Shown piece by piece: positions 1 to 9,640 of a DNA stretch of 64,000 nt (the stretch's first letter is position 1; every line of letters begins with the position of its first letter). The position numbers were made by a program, and so were the translations under genes. The DNA is from Flavobacterium sp. 245 (GTDB lineage: Bacteria > Bacteroidota > Bacteroidia > Flavobacteriales > Flavobacteriaceae), in the NCBI RefSeq assembly GCF_004362055.1, contig NZ_SNXB01000005.1, positions 372,001 through 436,000 on the forward strand. Direction: 5' to 3'. The notes under the pieces were generated by a model. It saw only the letters and a program-made list of their open reading frames with translations. It made no database searches and had not been told where the DNA came from.

Positions 1-1873
1 CTCTGATGGAGAAGAAAACATATTGCCAGTTTTAACCAACAATATGCTGGTTACCGAAAGTATTCCACTTTGGGTTCGCGAAAATTCGACCAAAGAATAC
101 ACCTTTGAGAATTTAAAAAACAACAATTCTTCGACTTTAAGAAATCATCAATTTACGCTTGAATATACTTCAAACCCAACGTGGATTGCCGTTCAGTCGC
201 TTCCTTATTTAATGGAATACGAACATGAATGCGCAGAACAGACTTTTGCTAGATTTTATGCAAATGCACTGGCGTCTGAAATTATTTCGAGCAATCCGAA
301 AATTGCATCCATTTTTGAAACTTGGAGAAAAAACGGAAAACTGCATTCAAAATTAGAAGAAAACGAAGAATTAAAATCGATAATTCTTGCCGAAACGCCT
401 TGGTTGAATGATGCACAAAATGAAGATGAGAAGAAGAAAAACGTAGCGCTTTTATTTGATTTAGAAAAAATGAAAACTTCACAAGAAGCTACTTTTCAAA
501 AATTAAAACAAAAGCAAAGATCGTCTGGCGGATTTGCATGGTTTGATGGTTCCCAAGAAAACGAATATATTACACGACATATTCTTGCCGGCTTAGGTCA
601 TTTAGCAAAGTTGAGCAAATCTGAAGATAATAACCAAAAAATCGATCAAATTGCAAAAACGGGAATTCCGTATATTGACAATTTCTTTTTAGAGTTTTAT
701 AGAACGAGAACTAAAAACTTAAAATCAACCGACAAATTAATATGGATCAATCCCTATTCTGATTTACATTATCTATATACTAGAAGTTTTTATTTGGAGC
801 AATATCCAATGTCAGATGAATTAAAAAAGGCGTCAAAATTATATTTAGATACTGCTAAAAAAGAGTGGCTTCAATATTCACTTTACGAAAAAGGATTGGC
901 CGCAATAACGCTGAATCGCTTTGGAGAAAAAGAGACGGCCAAAAAAATAATTGAAAGTTTAAAAGAAACCTCTTCAAATAATGAAGATTGGGGAATGTAT
1001 TGGATTGCGAATAAAGCGGGCTGGTATTGGTATCAGGCGCCAATTGAGACTCAGGCTTTATTGATTGAGGCTTTCGCCGAAGTGACAAACGATACCAAAT
1101 CTGTTGATGCAATGAAAGTATGGCTTTTGAAAAACAAACAAACCAAAAATTGGCCAACAACAAAATCAACAACCGAAGCTATTTATGCCTTATTAATGCA
1201 AGGAACCGACTGGCTTTCTGTTAAAGACAATACCGTTATAAAATTGGGTGACGAGAAAATCGCTACCAAAAAATTAGCCGAAAATGAAAAAGAAGCTGAA
1301 ACGGGTTATATAAAACTCAACTGGAAACCAGAAGAAATTAAAAAAGAAATGGCTTCAATCAAAATCGAAAACAAATCTAAAGTTCCAGGTTTTGGCGGTG
1401 TTTATTGGCAATATTTTGAAGATTTGGATAAAATCAAAAATAATTCGGGTGCAGTCTTATCTGTTTCGAAAGAATTGTATCTAAAGAAAAACAGTTCAAA
1501 AGGCGATGAATTACAAAAAATAACAACTGAAAATCCTTTAAAAATTGGCGATTTAGTAACTGTCCGACTAATTATTACTTCGAAAGAAGATATGGAATAT
1601 GTTCATTTGAAGGATATGCGCGCTTCGTGTTTTGAACCTGTAAATGTACTTTCAGAATATCAGTATAAAGATCGACTAGGATTTTACACGAGTACAAAAG
1701 ACGCTGCAACACACTTTTTCTTTGATCAAATCAACAAAGGAACTTATGTTTTAGAATACGATATACGAGTAAATAACGGCGGTGAATTCTCAAACGGAAT
1801 CACTACAATTCAAAGTATGTATGCGCCAGAATTTACAAGCCATACAAAAGGTATTAGAGTGAAAGTGAATTAA
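1..1873 (+). CDS. Alpha-2-macroglobulin family protein, C-terminal part (5' end outside window)
   Basis: The reading frame is open to the first base (first full codon at 2), so the visible 620 or so residues are only the C-terminal part of a much larger protein. The motif CAEQ (Cys codon at 230-232) inside YEHECAEQTFARFYAN is the bacterial form of the thioester CxEQ site. It is followed by the alpha-helical, Trp-rich thioester domain and a beta-sandwich end (near PGFGGVYWQYFEDLDK), as in bacterial A2M proteins of the YfaS type. Family knowledge: these are large periplasmic or envelope-anchored protease traps; in Bacteroidota they are often around 1900 residues. The apparent TTG start at 23 is not a real start. 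Function as a protease trap is inferred from family only. Confidence 0.88.
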   Translation, partial: SDGEENILPVLTNNMLVTESIPLWVRENSTKEYTFENLKNNNSSTLRNHQFTLEYTSNPTWIAVQSLPYLMEYEHECAEQTFARFYANALASEIISSNPKIASIFETWRKNGKLHSKLEENEELKSIILAETPWLNDAQNEDEKKKNVALLFDLEKMKTSQEATFQKLKQKQRSSGGFAWFDGSQENEYITRHILAGLGHLAKLSKSEDNNQKIDQIAKTGIPYIDNFFLEFYRTRTKNLKSTDKLIWINPYSDLHYLYTRSFYLEQYPMSDELKKASKLYLDTAKKEWLQYSLYEKGLAAITLNRFGEKETAKKIIESLKETSSNNEDWGMYWIANKAGWYWYQAPIETQALLIEAFAEVTNDTKSVDAMKVWLLKNKQTKNWPTTKSTTEAIYALLMQGTDWLSVKDNTVIKLGDEKIATKKLAENEKEAETGYIKLNWKPEEIKKEMASIKIENKSKVPGFGGVYWQYFEDLDKIKNNSGAVLSVSKELYLKKNSSKGDELQKITTENPLKIGDLVTVRLIITSKEDMEYVHLKDMRASCFEPVNVLSEYQYKDRLGFYTSTKDAATHFFFDQINKGTYVLEYDIRVNNGGEFSNGITTIQSMYAPEFTSHTKGIRVKVN

Positions 1874-1918
1874 GTTTTAAATCCCAAATTCCAACAAAAG
1901 CATATAATCTATCTTTTG

Positions 1919-2000
1919 TCAGTCTGAGAGAAGTTTGTCAGTCTGAGCGAAGTCGAAGACCCGTTTCAATTGGCGAGCCTTCGACTTCGCTCAGGTTGAC
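1919..2000. repeat. Intergenic inverted repeat (TGAGCGAAGTCGAAG type)
   Basis: Arms at 1937-1958 and 1979-2000 are inverted copies sharing CTGAGCGAAGTCGAAG, with two mismatches over 22 bases. A partial third copy (GTCAGTCTGAGAGAAG) lies at 1919-1934. It sits between two convergent genes and would form a hairpin. This looks like a dispersed REP-like element; no coding potential is seen. Confidence 0.75.
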
Positions 2001-2027
2001 ATACTTTTTCAAAATTAAAAAAAATAA

Positions 2028-2057
2028 AAACCCGATAGCTTTAAAACTATCGGGTTT
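2028..2057. terminator. Bidirectional intrinsic terminator
   Basis: Perfect 11-bp arms AAACCCGATAG / CTATCGGGTTT with an 8-base loop, flanked by A-runs on the left and T-rich sequence on the right. It lies between the convergent A2M and S46 peptidase genes and can serve both. Confidence 0.8.
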
Positions 2058-2079
2058 ACTTTTTATAAATAAATTTAGA

Positions 2080-4224
2080 TTATTTCACAATCGTCAATTC
2101 GTCGATAATGTTTTTCGCTCCTGCGTATTTGTCAATAATCCAAAGAACGTAACGAATATCAACGTTGATTGTTCTTTGCAATTTAGGATCAAATATAACA
2201 TCTCCAGCCATAGCTTCGATATTTCCGTCAAAAGCAATTCCAATTAATTCTCCTTTTCCGTTAAGAACCGGTGAACCAGAGTTTCCTCCTGTAATATCGT
2301 TATCCGTCAAAAAGTTTACTGGCATATATCCCGCTTTATCAGCATATTGTCCGTAATCTTTTTTCTTGTTTAATTCTAACAAACGAGCTGGCAAGTCAAA
2401 TTCCTGATCTCCTGCTTTGTATTTTTTAACCATACTTTCCATTGTAGTATAGTTGTTGATTTTTGCATCGTTACGAGGATCAGCAGGCAAAGCGCGTACT
2501 TTTCCATAAGTCAATCTTAAAGTAGAGTTTGCATCTGGATATTTGATTGCATTCAGTTTTGATTCTCTCAAACCTTCTACTAATTTGCGGTAAGCAATTG
2601 CAAAACCATCATCAGCTTTTGCCTGATCGTCGGTTTTAGCACGCGATTTAGTCAAAAGATCATTAGAAATAATATACAACGGATCATGTACAATTGCTAA
2701 TGGTTTAGGATCTACTAAAAATGCCACTATTTTTTCTTTATTTGTAAAGTAACTTACTTCAGTTGCTTTTGCTACATCTGCTGTAAAATCGCCATTATTA
2801 GCGGCTTTCATTTTTGCGATTTCTGGAGCAAGTCCGTATTCAGATGCTTTAGCAGCATATAAATTCAACTGAGCTGTTAAAACATCTTTTTCTAAAGGTG
2901 CATAAAAATTACCATAAATATTTTCAACTAAAGCATTGATCTTAGGCAATAATTCTGCTCTTTTAGCATCATTCTCTTTATAATAAGCAATTAAAGCATT
3001 TCCTAGATTTGCTGGTCCAGCTGCATAACTTGATGTACGCAAAACTTGAGATAAATAATTATCGTGACGCGCTTTTAAGTTCGTCTCTCTGTAATAATCA
3101 TTAATCGTCGGAATTACATTTTCGTATTTATCTTTATTAGCCGGTTTACTTGCCCACTCATAAAACTTATCTTCTTGCTCTGCCTTTGCACTTGCTGTTC
3201 CAGCTTTTGTTAAAGCATCGATCATACCTTGACGGTTTTTCCAATAATTTGCAGTCGAAGCATATTTAGAAGCATACTGCAAACGAACAGTCGCATCTTT
3301 ATCCATATACTTTTTCATTTGGTCCATTCCTGTTTTTGCACCTTCAACCCAAGCAGGATAAGCATAATTTACATTTTGCTCGATTCCGCCAGCCGGCATC
3401 CATCGGTTTGTTCTACCAGGATAACCAAGAATCATTGCAAAATCATTTTCTTTCACACCTTTAATACTTACAGGCAAATAATGTTTTGGCTGTAATGGCA
3501 CATTTTCTTTTGAATAAGTTGCTGGATTTCCATCTTTATCAGCATATACTCTGAACATTGAGAAATCACCCGTTTGACGAGGCCACTCCCAGTTGTCAGT
3601 ATCTCCACCAAATTTACCAACACTTTCAGGAGGCGTTCCTACTAAACGAACGTCTGTGTAATCTTGGTAAACAAAATAGTAATATTCATTTCCTTGAAAG
3701 AAAGGACGAACAGAAACGGTGTATTTTCCATTTTCGCTGTTTTCTTTTTCAATTAAACTTATTTCTTGCTGAATGATTTTGTTTCTGTCTGTTTCTGTCA
3801 TCTGATCATTTACTTTTGACAAAATTCTTTTAGAAACGTCATCCATGCGAACAAAGAAACGTACGTATAATGATTTTGGTTTCATTTCAGCACTTCTTTC
3901 TTTTGCCCAGAAACCGTCTTTCAAATAGTTTTGCTCTGCAGTTGAAAGTTCTGCAATTGCATTATAACCGCAATGGTGGTTGGTTAAAACCAAACCATCT
4001 TTAGAAACAATTTCGGCAGTACAACCTCCGTTGAACTGTACAATTGCATCTTTTAAACTGTGGTGATTAATACTGTAAATTTCTTCGGCTGTTAATTGAA
4101 GTCCCATTTTCTCCATATCTCTATGGTTCAATCTTTCGATAAACATCAAAAACCACATTCCCTCATCAGCTCTTACAGGAAAAGCCATTAAGCACATGGT
4201 TAAGAATAAAACTATTTTTTTCAT
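2080..4224 (-). CDS. S46 family serine peptidase, DPP7-like dipeptidyl-peptidase
   Basis: The 714-residue protein starts with a signal peptide (residues 1-19) and has the S46 landmarks: LTNHHCGYNA with the catalytic His (residue 84), the GGDTDNWEWP / TGDFS region that carries the catalytic Asp, and TGGNSGSPV with the catalytic Ser (649). Its length matches DPP7/DPP11. The residue 18 positions after the Ser is Gly (667, in AFDGN). In the family Gly at this place goes with hydrophobic P1 preference (DPP7), and Arg with acidic P1 preference (DPP11). So this is probably a periplasmic exopeptidase that releases dipeptides for amino acid nutrition. Monocistronic between two terminators. Confidence 0.92.
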   Translation of the reverse strand: MKKIVLFLTMCLMAFPVRADEGMWFLMFIERLNHRDMEKMGLQLTAEEIYSINHHSLKDAIVQFNGGCTAEIVSKDGLVLTNHHCGYNAIAELSTAEQNYLKDGFWAKERSAEMKPKSLYVRFFVRMDDVSKRILSKVNDQMTETDRNKIIQQEISLIEKENSENGKYTVSVRPFFQGNEYYYFVYQDYTDVRLVGTPPESVGKFGGDTDNWEWPRQTGDFSMFRVYADKDGNPATYSKENVPLQPKHYLPVSIKGVKENDFAMILGYPGRTNRWMPAGGIEQNVNYAYPAWVEGAKTGMDQMKKYMDKDATVRLQYASKYASTANYWKNRQGMIDALTKAGTASAKAEQEDKFYEWASKPANKDKYENVIPTINDYYRETNLKARHDNYLSQVLRTSSYAAGPANLGNALIAYYKENDAKRAELLPKINALVENIYGNFYAPLEKDVLTAQLNLYAAKASEYGLAPEIAKMKAANNGDFTADVAKATEVSYFTNKEKIVAFLVDPKPLAIVHDPLYIISNDLLTKSRAKTDDQAKADDGFAIAYRKLVEGLRESKLNAIKYPDANSTLRLTYGKVRALPADPRNDAKINNYTTMESMVKKYKAGDQEFDLPARLLELNKKKDYGQYADKAGYMPVNFLTDNDITGGNSGSPVLNGKGELIGIAFDGNIEAMAGDVIFDPKLQRTINVDIRYVLWIIDKYAGAKNIIDELTIVK

Positions 4225-4350
4225 ATTATTTTATTTAAGTGATGCGAATATAGCGCATTTTCATAATTATCATACCTCATCGACTCTTAAAATAAAACAT
4301 AATGATTCTTTTTTATCGTTTAATTACGAATTTAACATTAAAACAAATAA

Positions 4351-4382
4351 AAAAGGCGTCCGTTGTATTGGACGCCTTTTTT
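4351..4382. terminator. Intrinsic terminator after obg
   Basis: Arms AAAAGGCGTCC / GGACGCCTTTT around an 8-base loop with flanking A and T runs. On the minus strand it ends the obg transcript; it lies just upstream of the S46 peptidase gene. Confidence 0.85.
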
Positions 4383-4400
4383 AAAAATATTTTTAAACTT

Positions 4401-5402
4401 TTACTCGTTAAGCATTTTCCAAAGTTTATCTTTCAAATCTGTAAGCCCTTGCTGTGCTACAGATGAAATAAACATATACGGAACATCTTTAAAAGAAACA
4501 TCCAGTTCAGCTTTTAGTTCAGCTTTTAGTTCGTCATCTAGCATATCACATTTTGAGATTACTAAAAGACGTTCTTTGTCAAGCATTTCAGGATTATATT
4601 TCGTTAATTCATTAACTAAAATATCATATTCCGCTTTAATATCTGGCGTATCAACAGGAACTAAAAACAACAAAGTCGAATTACGCTCAATATGACGAAG
4701 AAAATAATGTCCTAAACCTTTTCCTTCAGCTGCACCTTCAATAATTCCAGGAATATCAGCAATTACAAAAGACTGAAAATCTCTGTAGGCAACAATTCCT
4801 AAGTTTGGTTTTAAAGTTGTAAAAGGATAATCAGCAATTTTTGGTTTTGCTGACGTTAGTACAGACAATAATGTAGATTTTCCTGCATTGGGAAAACCAA
4901 CTAAACCAACATCTGCCAAAACTTTAAGTTCCAGAATAACATCCATTTCTACACCCGGTAAACCTGGTTGTGCATATCTTGGAGTCTGGTTTGTTGAACT
5001 TCTAAAGTGCCAGTTTCCTAAACCTCCTTTTCCTCCTTTTGAAAGAATTCTTTTTTCACCATCTTCGGTAATTTCAAACAAAGTTTCTCCGGTTTCTTTG
5101 TCTTTTACAACAGTTCCTAATGGCACTTCGATAAATTTATCATCACCATCTGCACCGGTACTGCGATCTCCACCGCCGTCTCCACCATGTCCTGCTTTAA
5201 TGTGACGCGCAAACTTTAAATGAAACAATGTCCAAAGTCCTTTATTTCCCACTAAATATACATGTCCACCGCGACCTCCATCTCCTCCGTCTGGACCACC
5301 TTTTTCAATAAATTTCTCTCTATGTAAATGCGTAGATCCTTTTCCTCCTTTTCCGGACGAAACAAATATCTTAACGTAATCTACAAAATTTCCTTCTGTC
5401 AT
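4401..5402 (-). CDS. obg: GTPase Obg/CgtA, ribosome assembly
   Basis: 333 residues: the N-terminal glycine-rich Obg fold ([35 protein letters not shown]) followed by a GTPase domain with G1 [10 protein letters not shown]3 DIPGIIEGA and G4 SKCD. The OCT extension found in some Gram-positive Obg proteins is absent, so the length is the short form. Family role: essential GTPase that joins late 50S subunit assembly and stress control. It follows the CNNM gene on the minus strand by 105 bp that contain a GAAACCTGAAAC-type repeat, so co-transcription is possible but uncertain. Confidence 0.97.
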   Translation of the reverse strand: MTEGNFVDYVKIFVSSGKGGKGSTHLHREKFIEKGGPDGGDGGRGGHVYLVGNKGLWTLFHLKFARHIKAGHGGDGGGDRSTGADGDDKFIEVPLGTVVKDKETGETLFEITEDGEKRILSKGGKGGLGNWHFRSSTNQTPRYAQPGLPGVEMDVILELKVLADVGLVGFPNAGKSTLLSVLTSAKPKIADYPFTTLKPNLGIVAYRDFQSFVIADIPGIIEGAAEGKGLGHYFLRHIERNSTLLFLVPVDTPDIKAEYDILVNELTKYNPEMLDKERLLVISKCDMLDDELKAELKAELDVSFKDVPYMFISSVAQQGLTDLKDKLWKMLNE

Positions 5403-5423
5403 TTTTTCTTGTTTATGTGTAGT

Positions 5424-5500
5424 TTCAAAGTTTCAGGTTTCAAGTTTCAAGTTAAGTGCGTTACGCTAACCTGAAACCTGAAACTTGAAACCTGAAACAA
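5424..5500. repeat. GAAACCTGAAACTTGAAAC-type inverted repeat
   Basis: The left half reads GTTTCAGGTTTCAAGTTTC and the right half is built of AACCTGAAACCTGAAAC units, giving a long imperfect hairpin around AGTGCGTTACGCTAAC. The same unit recurs at 14219-14246, 26882-26945 and 27450-27505, so this is a dispersed family. Confidence 0.75.
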
Positions 5501-5507
5501 ATTCTCT

Positions 5508-6782
5508 CTACTCTTTAAGCGCTTTTACAAGTACTTTATCAATCTTAACGCCATCCATGTCGATGACTTCTAAAACGAATTTTTGCCAGACTAATTTCTC
5601 GCCTTCTTTTGGAATATGCGAAAGCTCGGTCATAATCATTCCGCTTACGGTATTTACTTCGTAATCGTTTGTGAGTTCATCTAACTCAAAATACGTTAAG
5701 AAATCGTGCAATGAATAATGTCCGTCAACCAGCCATGTTCCATCTTCTCTTTCGATAAGCTGAAATTCATCTTTATAAAATTCTGATGCATCGCCCACTA
5801 AAGCTTCCAAAATATCATTCAAAGTAATCATACCTTGAAAAACTCCATATTCATCTGAAACTAAAGCGTAGTGAACACCTGTTTTTTTGAAGTTTTCCAA
5901 CGCTTTATAAGCAGTTGTTTGCTCCATTAAATAAGGCGCGTCAGTCATTATTGAAGCCAAATCAAAATTATCATTTTCAATATGTGCAAAAATGTTTTTT
6001 AAAGTTACAATACCAACAATATCATCATAATTGTCATTGTAAACTGGATAAACAGTGTGCAAATCCTGAACGATTAATTCTTTGATTTTAGCTTTATCTT
6101 CTTTTAACGGAAGCATATCTACCGACTTGCGGTGTGTCATCAGTGAACTTACTTTTCTGTCACCAATATGAAAAACACGCTCTACAATATCTTGTTCAAT
6201 TTCTTGAACTTCACCAACTTCAGTTCCTTCTTTTATGATTGCTTTAATTTCTTCTTCGGTAACTTTTCCGTCAGCGGTTGGTTTTATCTGAAGAACATTC
6301 AATAAAAAATCTGTCGAAGACGTTAAGAGCCAAATAAAAGGTGCCGTAATAATCGAAATCACTTTCATTGGCATTGCAAACATTTTTGCAATGGTTTCTG
6401 GATAGTTTAATCCAATTCGTTTTGGAAGCAATTCGCCTAAAACTAATGAGAAAAAAGTTAAGACAACAACTACAATCCCAACTGCAATTGAATGCGCGTA
6501 AGGTTTTAAAGCCGCGAAACTTGAAACAAAACTCTCTACATCTATTGTAATTTTATCACCACTGTAAATACCTGTCAAAATTCCGATTAAGGTAATTCCG
6601 ATTTGTACTGTTGATAAAAACTTATTTGGAGAATTAGCAAGATCCAGCGCAATTTTGGCTCCTTTGTTTCCTTTTTTCGCTGCTGTTTCAAGTCTGTTTT
6701 TCCTAGCCGAAATCAATGCGATTTCTGACATCGAGAAAACTCCGTTTAATAGTATTAGAAAAAATATTATTAGTATTTCCAA
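5508..6782 (-). CDS. CNNM/CorC (hemolysin-type) transmembrane protein with CBS pair
   Basis: 424 residues: an N-terminal DUF21/CNNM membrane domain with about four hydrophobic segments (residues 1-20, 58-80, 95-120, 140-165), a CBS pair (about 200-325, with VSSLMTHR and MITLNDILEAL), and a C-terminal CorC/HlyC domain (about 335-420). Family proteins are involved in Mg2+/Co2+ transport or resistance and in envelope stress; the older name hemolysin is not a functional claim. Located downstream of adk on the same strand with a hairpin-rich gap (6877-6980) between them. Confidence 0.9.
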   Translation of the reverse strand: MEILIIFFLILLNGVFSMSEIALISARKNRLETAAKKGNKGAKIALDLANSPNKFLSTVQIGITLIGILTGIYSGDKITIDVESFVSSFAALKPYAHSIAVGIVVVVLTFFSLVLGELLPKRIGLNYPETIAKMFAMPMKVISIITAPFIWLLTSSTDFLLNVLQIKPTADGKVTEEEIKAIIKEGTEVGEVQEIEQDIVERVFHIGDRKVSSLMTHRKSVDMLPLKEDKAKIKELIVQDLHTVYPVYNDNYDDIVGIVTLKNIFAHIENDNFDLASIMTDAPYLMEQTTAYKALENFKKTGVHYALVSDEYGVFQGMITLNDILEALVGDASEFYKDEFQLIEREDGTWLVDGHYSLHDFLTYFELDELTNDYEVNTVSGMIMTELSHIPKEGEKLVWQKFVLEVIDMDGVKIDKVLVKALKE

Positions 6783-6876
6783 TGTTTAGTAGATTCGTTA
6801 TTTGTTTGGTTCGTTATAACTATTATGCTATTCGTATTCTTCTTTTTTTAGCCCAGCTGAAATAGAAGAGCCCAGG

Positions 6877-6980
6877 GCTAAAAAAACTAATTTTTCCTGC
6901 CAGAAAACAGCGACCGAAGGAAGCTCGTTTTATGGTTTGGAAAAATAGTTTTTTTTTAGCGTCCCGATAGCTATCGGGAC
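6877..6980. repeat. Long hairpin plus GTCCCGATAGCTATCGGGAC palindrome
   Basis: Arms 6877-6897 (GCTAAAAAAACTAATTTTTCC-type, 21 bases) and 6939-6960 pair almost completely over 20 bp and enclose about 41 bases with CGACCGAAGGAAG. A perfect 20-bp palindrome GTCCCGATAGCTATCGGGAC follows at 6961-6980. Together they fill the 220-bp adk-CNNM gap. They could act as terminator or as structured RNA; the internal CGAAGGAAG also occurs in the modular repeat copy at 22814-22901. Confidence 0.7.
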
Positions 6981-7003
6981 TTCACGTACAGCTTGATTAG
7001 CTT

Positions 7004-7576
7004 CTACAAATTATCTATAACTGACGTTAAGCGCTCTGTAATTTGTTCAATTGTTCCGATACCGTCTACGGCGTGAAACTTGTTTTGTTCTTTATAATAT
7101 CCAATTAATGGAGCGGTTTTTTCATTGTATTCCTGATATCTTACACGAATTTTCTCTTCGTCTTGATCATCAGCTCTTCCGCTTGTTTTTCCTCTTTCTA
7201 GTAAACGTGCTACTAAAATTTCATCATCAGCCTCCAAAGCAATTGTAGCAGTAACGCTTGAACCAATTGTTGGCAAAAATTTATCTAAAGCCTTAGCCTG
7301 ATCGATTGTTCTTGGGTAACCGTCGAACAAAAATCCTGCTGTATCAGGGTGTTTTTTTACTTCATCAATTAACATGGCAGTTGTTACTTCGCACGGAACT
7401 AATTCTCCGTTATCCATAAAAACTCTTGCTTTTTTTCCTAGTTCAGTATCATTTTTTAAATTGAAACGGAAAATATCTCCCGTTGAAAGGTGCGTTAAAT
7501 TGTATTTTTCTTTTAAAAATTCTGCCTGAGTTCCTTTTCCTGCACCAGGCTTTCCAAATAAAACGATGTTAATCAT
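7004..7576 (-). CDS. adk: Adenylate kinase
   Basis: 190 residues with the adenylate kinase P-loop GKPGAGKGTQ at residues 7-16, the AMP-binding STGDIFR, the FDGYPRT motif and the short LID region RLLERGKTSGRADD, without the Zn-binding insertion of the long form. Catalyses ATP + AMP to 2 ADP in the cytosol. It follows hpt by 72 bp on the minus strand, a gene pair also seen in other flavobacteria, and is probably co-transcribed. Confidence 0.97.
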   Translation of the reverse strand: MINIVLFGKPGAGKGTQAEFLKEKYNLTHLSTGDIFRFNLKNDTELGKKARVFMDNGELVPCEVTTAMLIDEVKKHPDTAGFLFDGYPRTIDQAKALDKFLPTIGSSVTATIALEADDEILVARLLERGKTSGRADDQDEEKIRVRYQEYNEKTAPLIGYYKEQNKFHAVDGIGTIEQITERLTSVIDNL

Positions 7577-7648
7577 AATGACTGTTAGTGTTGTGACTTC
7601 TTACTTTAAGAAGTTTAAAATGAATATATAGTTGTGTTTGTTTTAAAA

Positions 7649-8179
7649 TTATTCAGCTAATTTGTAAATCTCTGTCAGGTTTCTACCAAGACCATCATAG
7701 TCTAGTCCATAACCTACAATAAATTTATTCGGGATTCTGATTCCAATATAATCGATTTTAATATCTTTTTTGTACGCTTCTGGCTTAAAGAATAACGTTG
7801 CAATTTTAAAATGCTTTACATTTCGTTCTTTAAATAATTGTTTTAACTCTTCGATTGTATTTCCGGTATCGATGATATCTTCAAGTATTACTACGGTTCT
7901 ACCCGTTAAATCCTGATTGATTCCTATCAATTCTTTAACCGAATTTGTACTTTCAGTTCCTTCATATGAAGCCATTTTTATAAATGAAACTTCGCATGGT
8001 TTTTTATATTTTTTCAAAAAATCGGAAACAACCATAAAGGCGCCGTTTAAAACTCCAATAAAAATTGGCGTATCATCTCCAAAATCGTCTTCTACCTGAG
8101 CAACTAATTTGGTTAAAGCAAAATCAATTTCTTTAGCCGAAATAAACGGAACAAATTGTTTATCGTGAAGTTGTATCAT
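7649..8179 (-). CDS. hpt: Hypoxanthine phosphoribosyltransferase
   Basis: The PRPP-binding motif VVILEDIIDTGNT and the overall 176-residue length identify a purine salvage phosphoribosyltransferase (hypoxanthine or guanine + PRPP to IMP or GMP). The frame is open further upstream to 8206, but the ATG at 8179 (MIQLHDKQF) is preferred because the extra nine residues are not typical and a TATCTTTG -7 box ends only 25 bp upstream. First gene of the hpt-adk unit. Confidence 0.95.
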   Translation of the reverse strand: MIQLHDKQFVPFISAKEIDFALTKLVAQVEDDFGDDTPIFIGVLNGAFMVVSDFLKKYKKPCEVSFIKMASYEGTESTNSVKELIGINQDLTGRTVVILEDIIDTGNTIEELKQLFKERNVKHFKIATLFFKPEAYKKDIKIDYIGIRIPNKFIVGYGLDYDGLGRNLTEIYKLAE

Positions 8180-8203
8180 TATTTTCAAATTTAAAATAAT
8201 GGA

Positions 8204-8211
8204 CAAAGATA
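8204..8211 (-). promoter_or_regulatory. -7 box of hpt promoter
   Basis: On the minus strand it reads TATCTTTG, the Bacteroidota TAnnTTTG element, 25 bp upstream of the hpt ATG. No TTG is found at the usual 17-23 bp spacing, so only the -7 half is supported. Confidence 0.55.
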
Positions 8212-8344
8212 CAGAATTACAACTTAACTGTAAGTATCAAAATAAACTGTCTGAGTTTTTTTAAGCACATTAAATAGATCTTTTCGAAAAAAATCTTTTT
8301 ATTTTTATTAAATTGAGGCGTTTTAAACTTTAATACAAACCTCA

Positions 8345-9616
8345 ATGAAAACCACAATACAAATCTTTTCGGCGTTCTTGATATTAACAGCATGTCAAGG
8401 ACAGGTAACAAAGGAAGAAAAAGAAGCGCTATCTAAACAACCTGCAAATGTTGTAAAAACTGCAATAGGCGATCTCACCTTGCCACCGCCATACGCAACC
8501 GAATCAAAAACAAAGAACAGTAAAGTTATAGGCTGGCCTGAAGGAAAAACGCCAATAGCACCAGAAGGTTTTACAGTTACAAAATTTGCTGACGGTTTTA
8601 GTAATCCGCGCTGGACTTATATAGGTCCAAACAATGATATTTTTGTTGTTGAAAGCGGTACAAGAACGAGTAAAAACCAAATTATAATTTTGCGCGACAA
8701 AGATAAAGACGGGACATATGAAACTCGTGAAGTTTTTTTACAAGGCCTTAACCGACCTTTAGGAATGTTAATTTTAAAAGACTTTTTTTATGTTGCAAAC
8801 ACTGACGGACTTTATCGATATCCATATAAAAACGCGCCACTAAAATTAGAAACTCAGGGTGTCAAAATTGTTGAACTGCCAGCTGGAGGATACAACAATC
8901 ACTGGACAAGAAGCTTGCTTGCTAATCCTGAAGAAACAAAAATTTATATTGGTGTTGGTTCTGGAAGCAATGTGGGAGAAAACGGAATGGATAAAGAAAT
9001 TCGTCGCGCTGCCATTTTAGAAATCAATCTTGATGGAACTGGCGAAAAAATTTATGCTGACGGACTTAGAAACCCAATGGGAATGGATTGGAATCCGGCC
9101 AACAAAAAAGAACTTTGGACTGCAGTAAATGAAAGAGATGAACTTGGCGATGATTTAGTTCCAGATTATATTACGAGCGTAAAAAAGGGCGGTTTTTACG
9201 GATGGCCTTACTCGTATTTTGGAAGTATTCCTGATCCAAGACTGAAAGGCGAACGAACAGATTTAGTAAAAAAAGCTATCGTTCCGGATGTTCCAGTAGG
9301 TGCCCATACTGCTTCTCTTGGATTGGCTTTTTATACTAAAGATGCTTTTCCTGCAAAATACAGAAATGGTGCTTTCATAGGACAACATGGTTCTTGGAAT
9401 CGTTCTATAATTTCAGGTTATAAAGTTTTATTTGTTCCTTTTAAAGATGGAAAACCTTCAGGAAAACCAGAAGATTTTTTAACCGGATTTATTTCTGATA
9501 ATGATAAAGCAGAAGTTTACGGGCGCCCAGTTGCTGTTACTGTAATGAAAGATGGATCGCTTTTGGTAAATGATGATAGCGGAAATACAATTTGGAAGGT
9601 TACTGCGAATAAATAA
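8345..9616 (+). CDS. PQQ-dependent sugar (sorbosone-type) dehydrogenase lipoprotein
   Basis: 423 residues with a lipoprotein signal ending in LTAC (Cys 17), so the mature protein is probably membrane-anchored in the periplasm or on the surface. The rest is a six-bladed propeller of the glucose/sorbosone dehydrogenase family: GFTVTKFADGFSNPRW, LNRPLGMLI, NNHWTRSLL, YADGLRNPMGMDW, GGFYGWPYSYFG, GAHTASLGLAFY and FIGQHGSWNRS. The family oxidises sugars with PQQ. The substrate cannot be read from sequence. Stands alone, 187 bp before a TonB-dependent receptor, from which it is separated by a repeat. Confidence 0.88.
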   Translation: MKTTIQIFSAFLILTACQGQVTKEEKEALSKQPANVVKTAIGDLTLPPPYATESKTKNSKVIGWPEGKTPIAPEGFTVTKFADGFSNPRWTYIGPNNDIFVVESGTRTSKNQIIILRDKDKDGTYETREVFLQGLNRPLGMLILKDFFYVANTDGLYRYPYKNAPLKLETQGVKIVELPAGGYNNHWTRSLLANPEETKIYIGVGSGSNVGENGMDKEIRRAAILEINLDGTGEKIYADGLRNPMGMDWNPANKKELWTAVNERDELGDDLVPDYITSVKKGGFYGWPYSYFGSIPDPRLKGERTDLVKKAIVPDVPVGAHTASLGLAFYTKDAFPAKYRNGAFIGQHGSWNRSIISGYKVLFVPFKDGKPSGKPEDFLTGFISDNDKAEVYGRPVAVTVMKDGSLLVNDDSGNTIWKVTANK

Positions 9617-9640
9617 AATTCCAAACGAAAATATTTTAAC

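Noticed and set aside
4363..4695. 110-residue plus-strand frame inside obg
   Set aside because: Low-complexity Ser-rich shadow of the obg gene.
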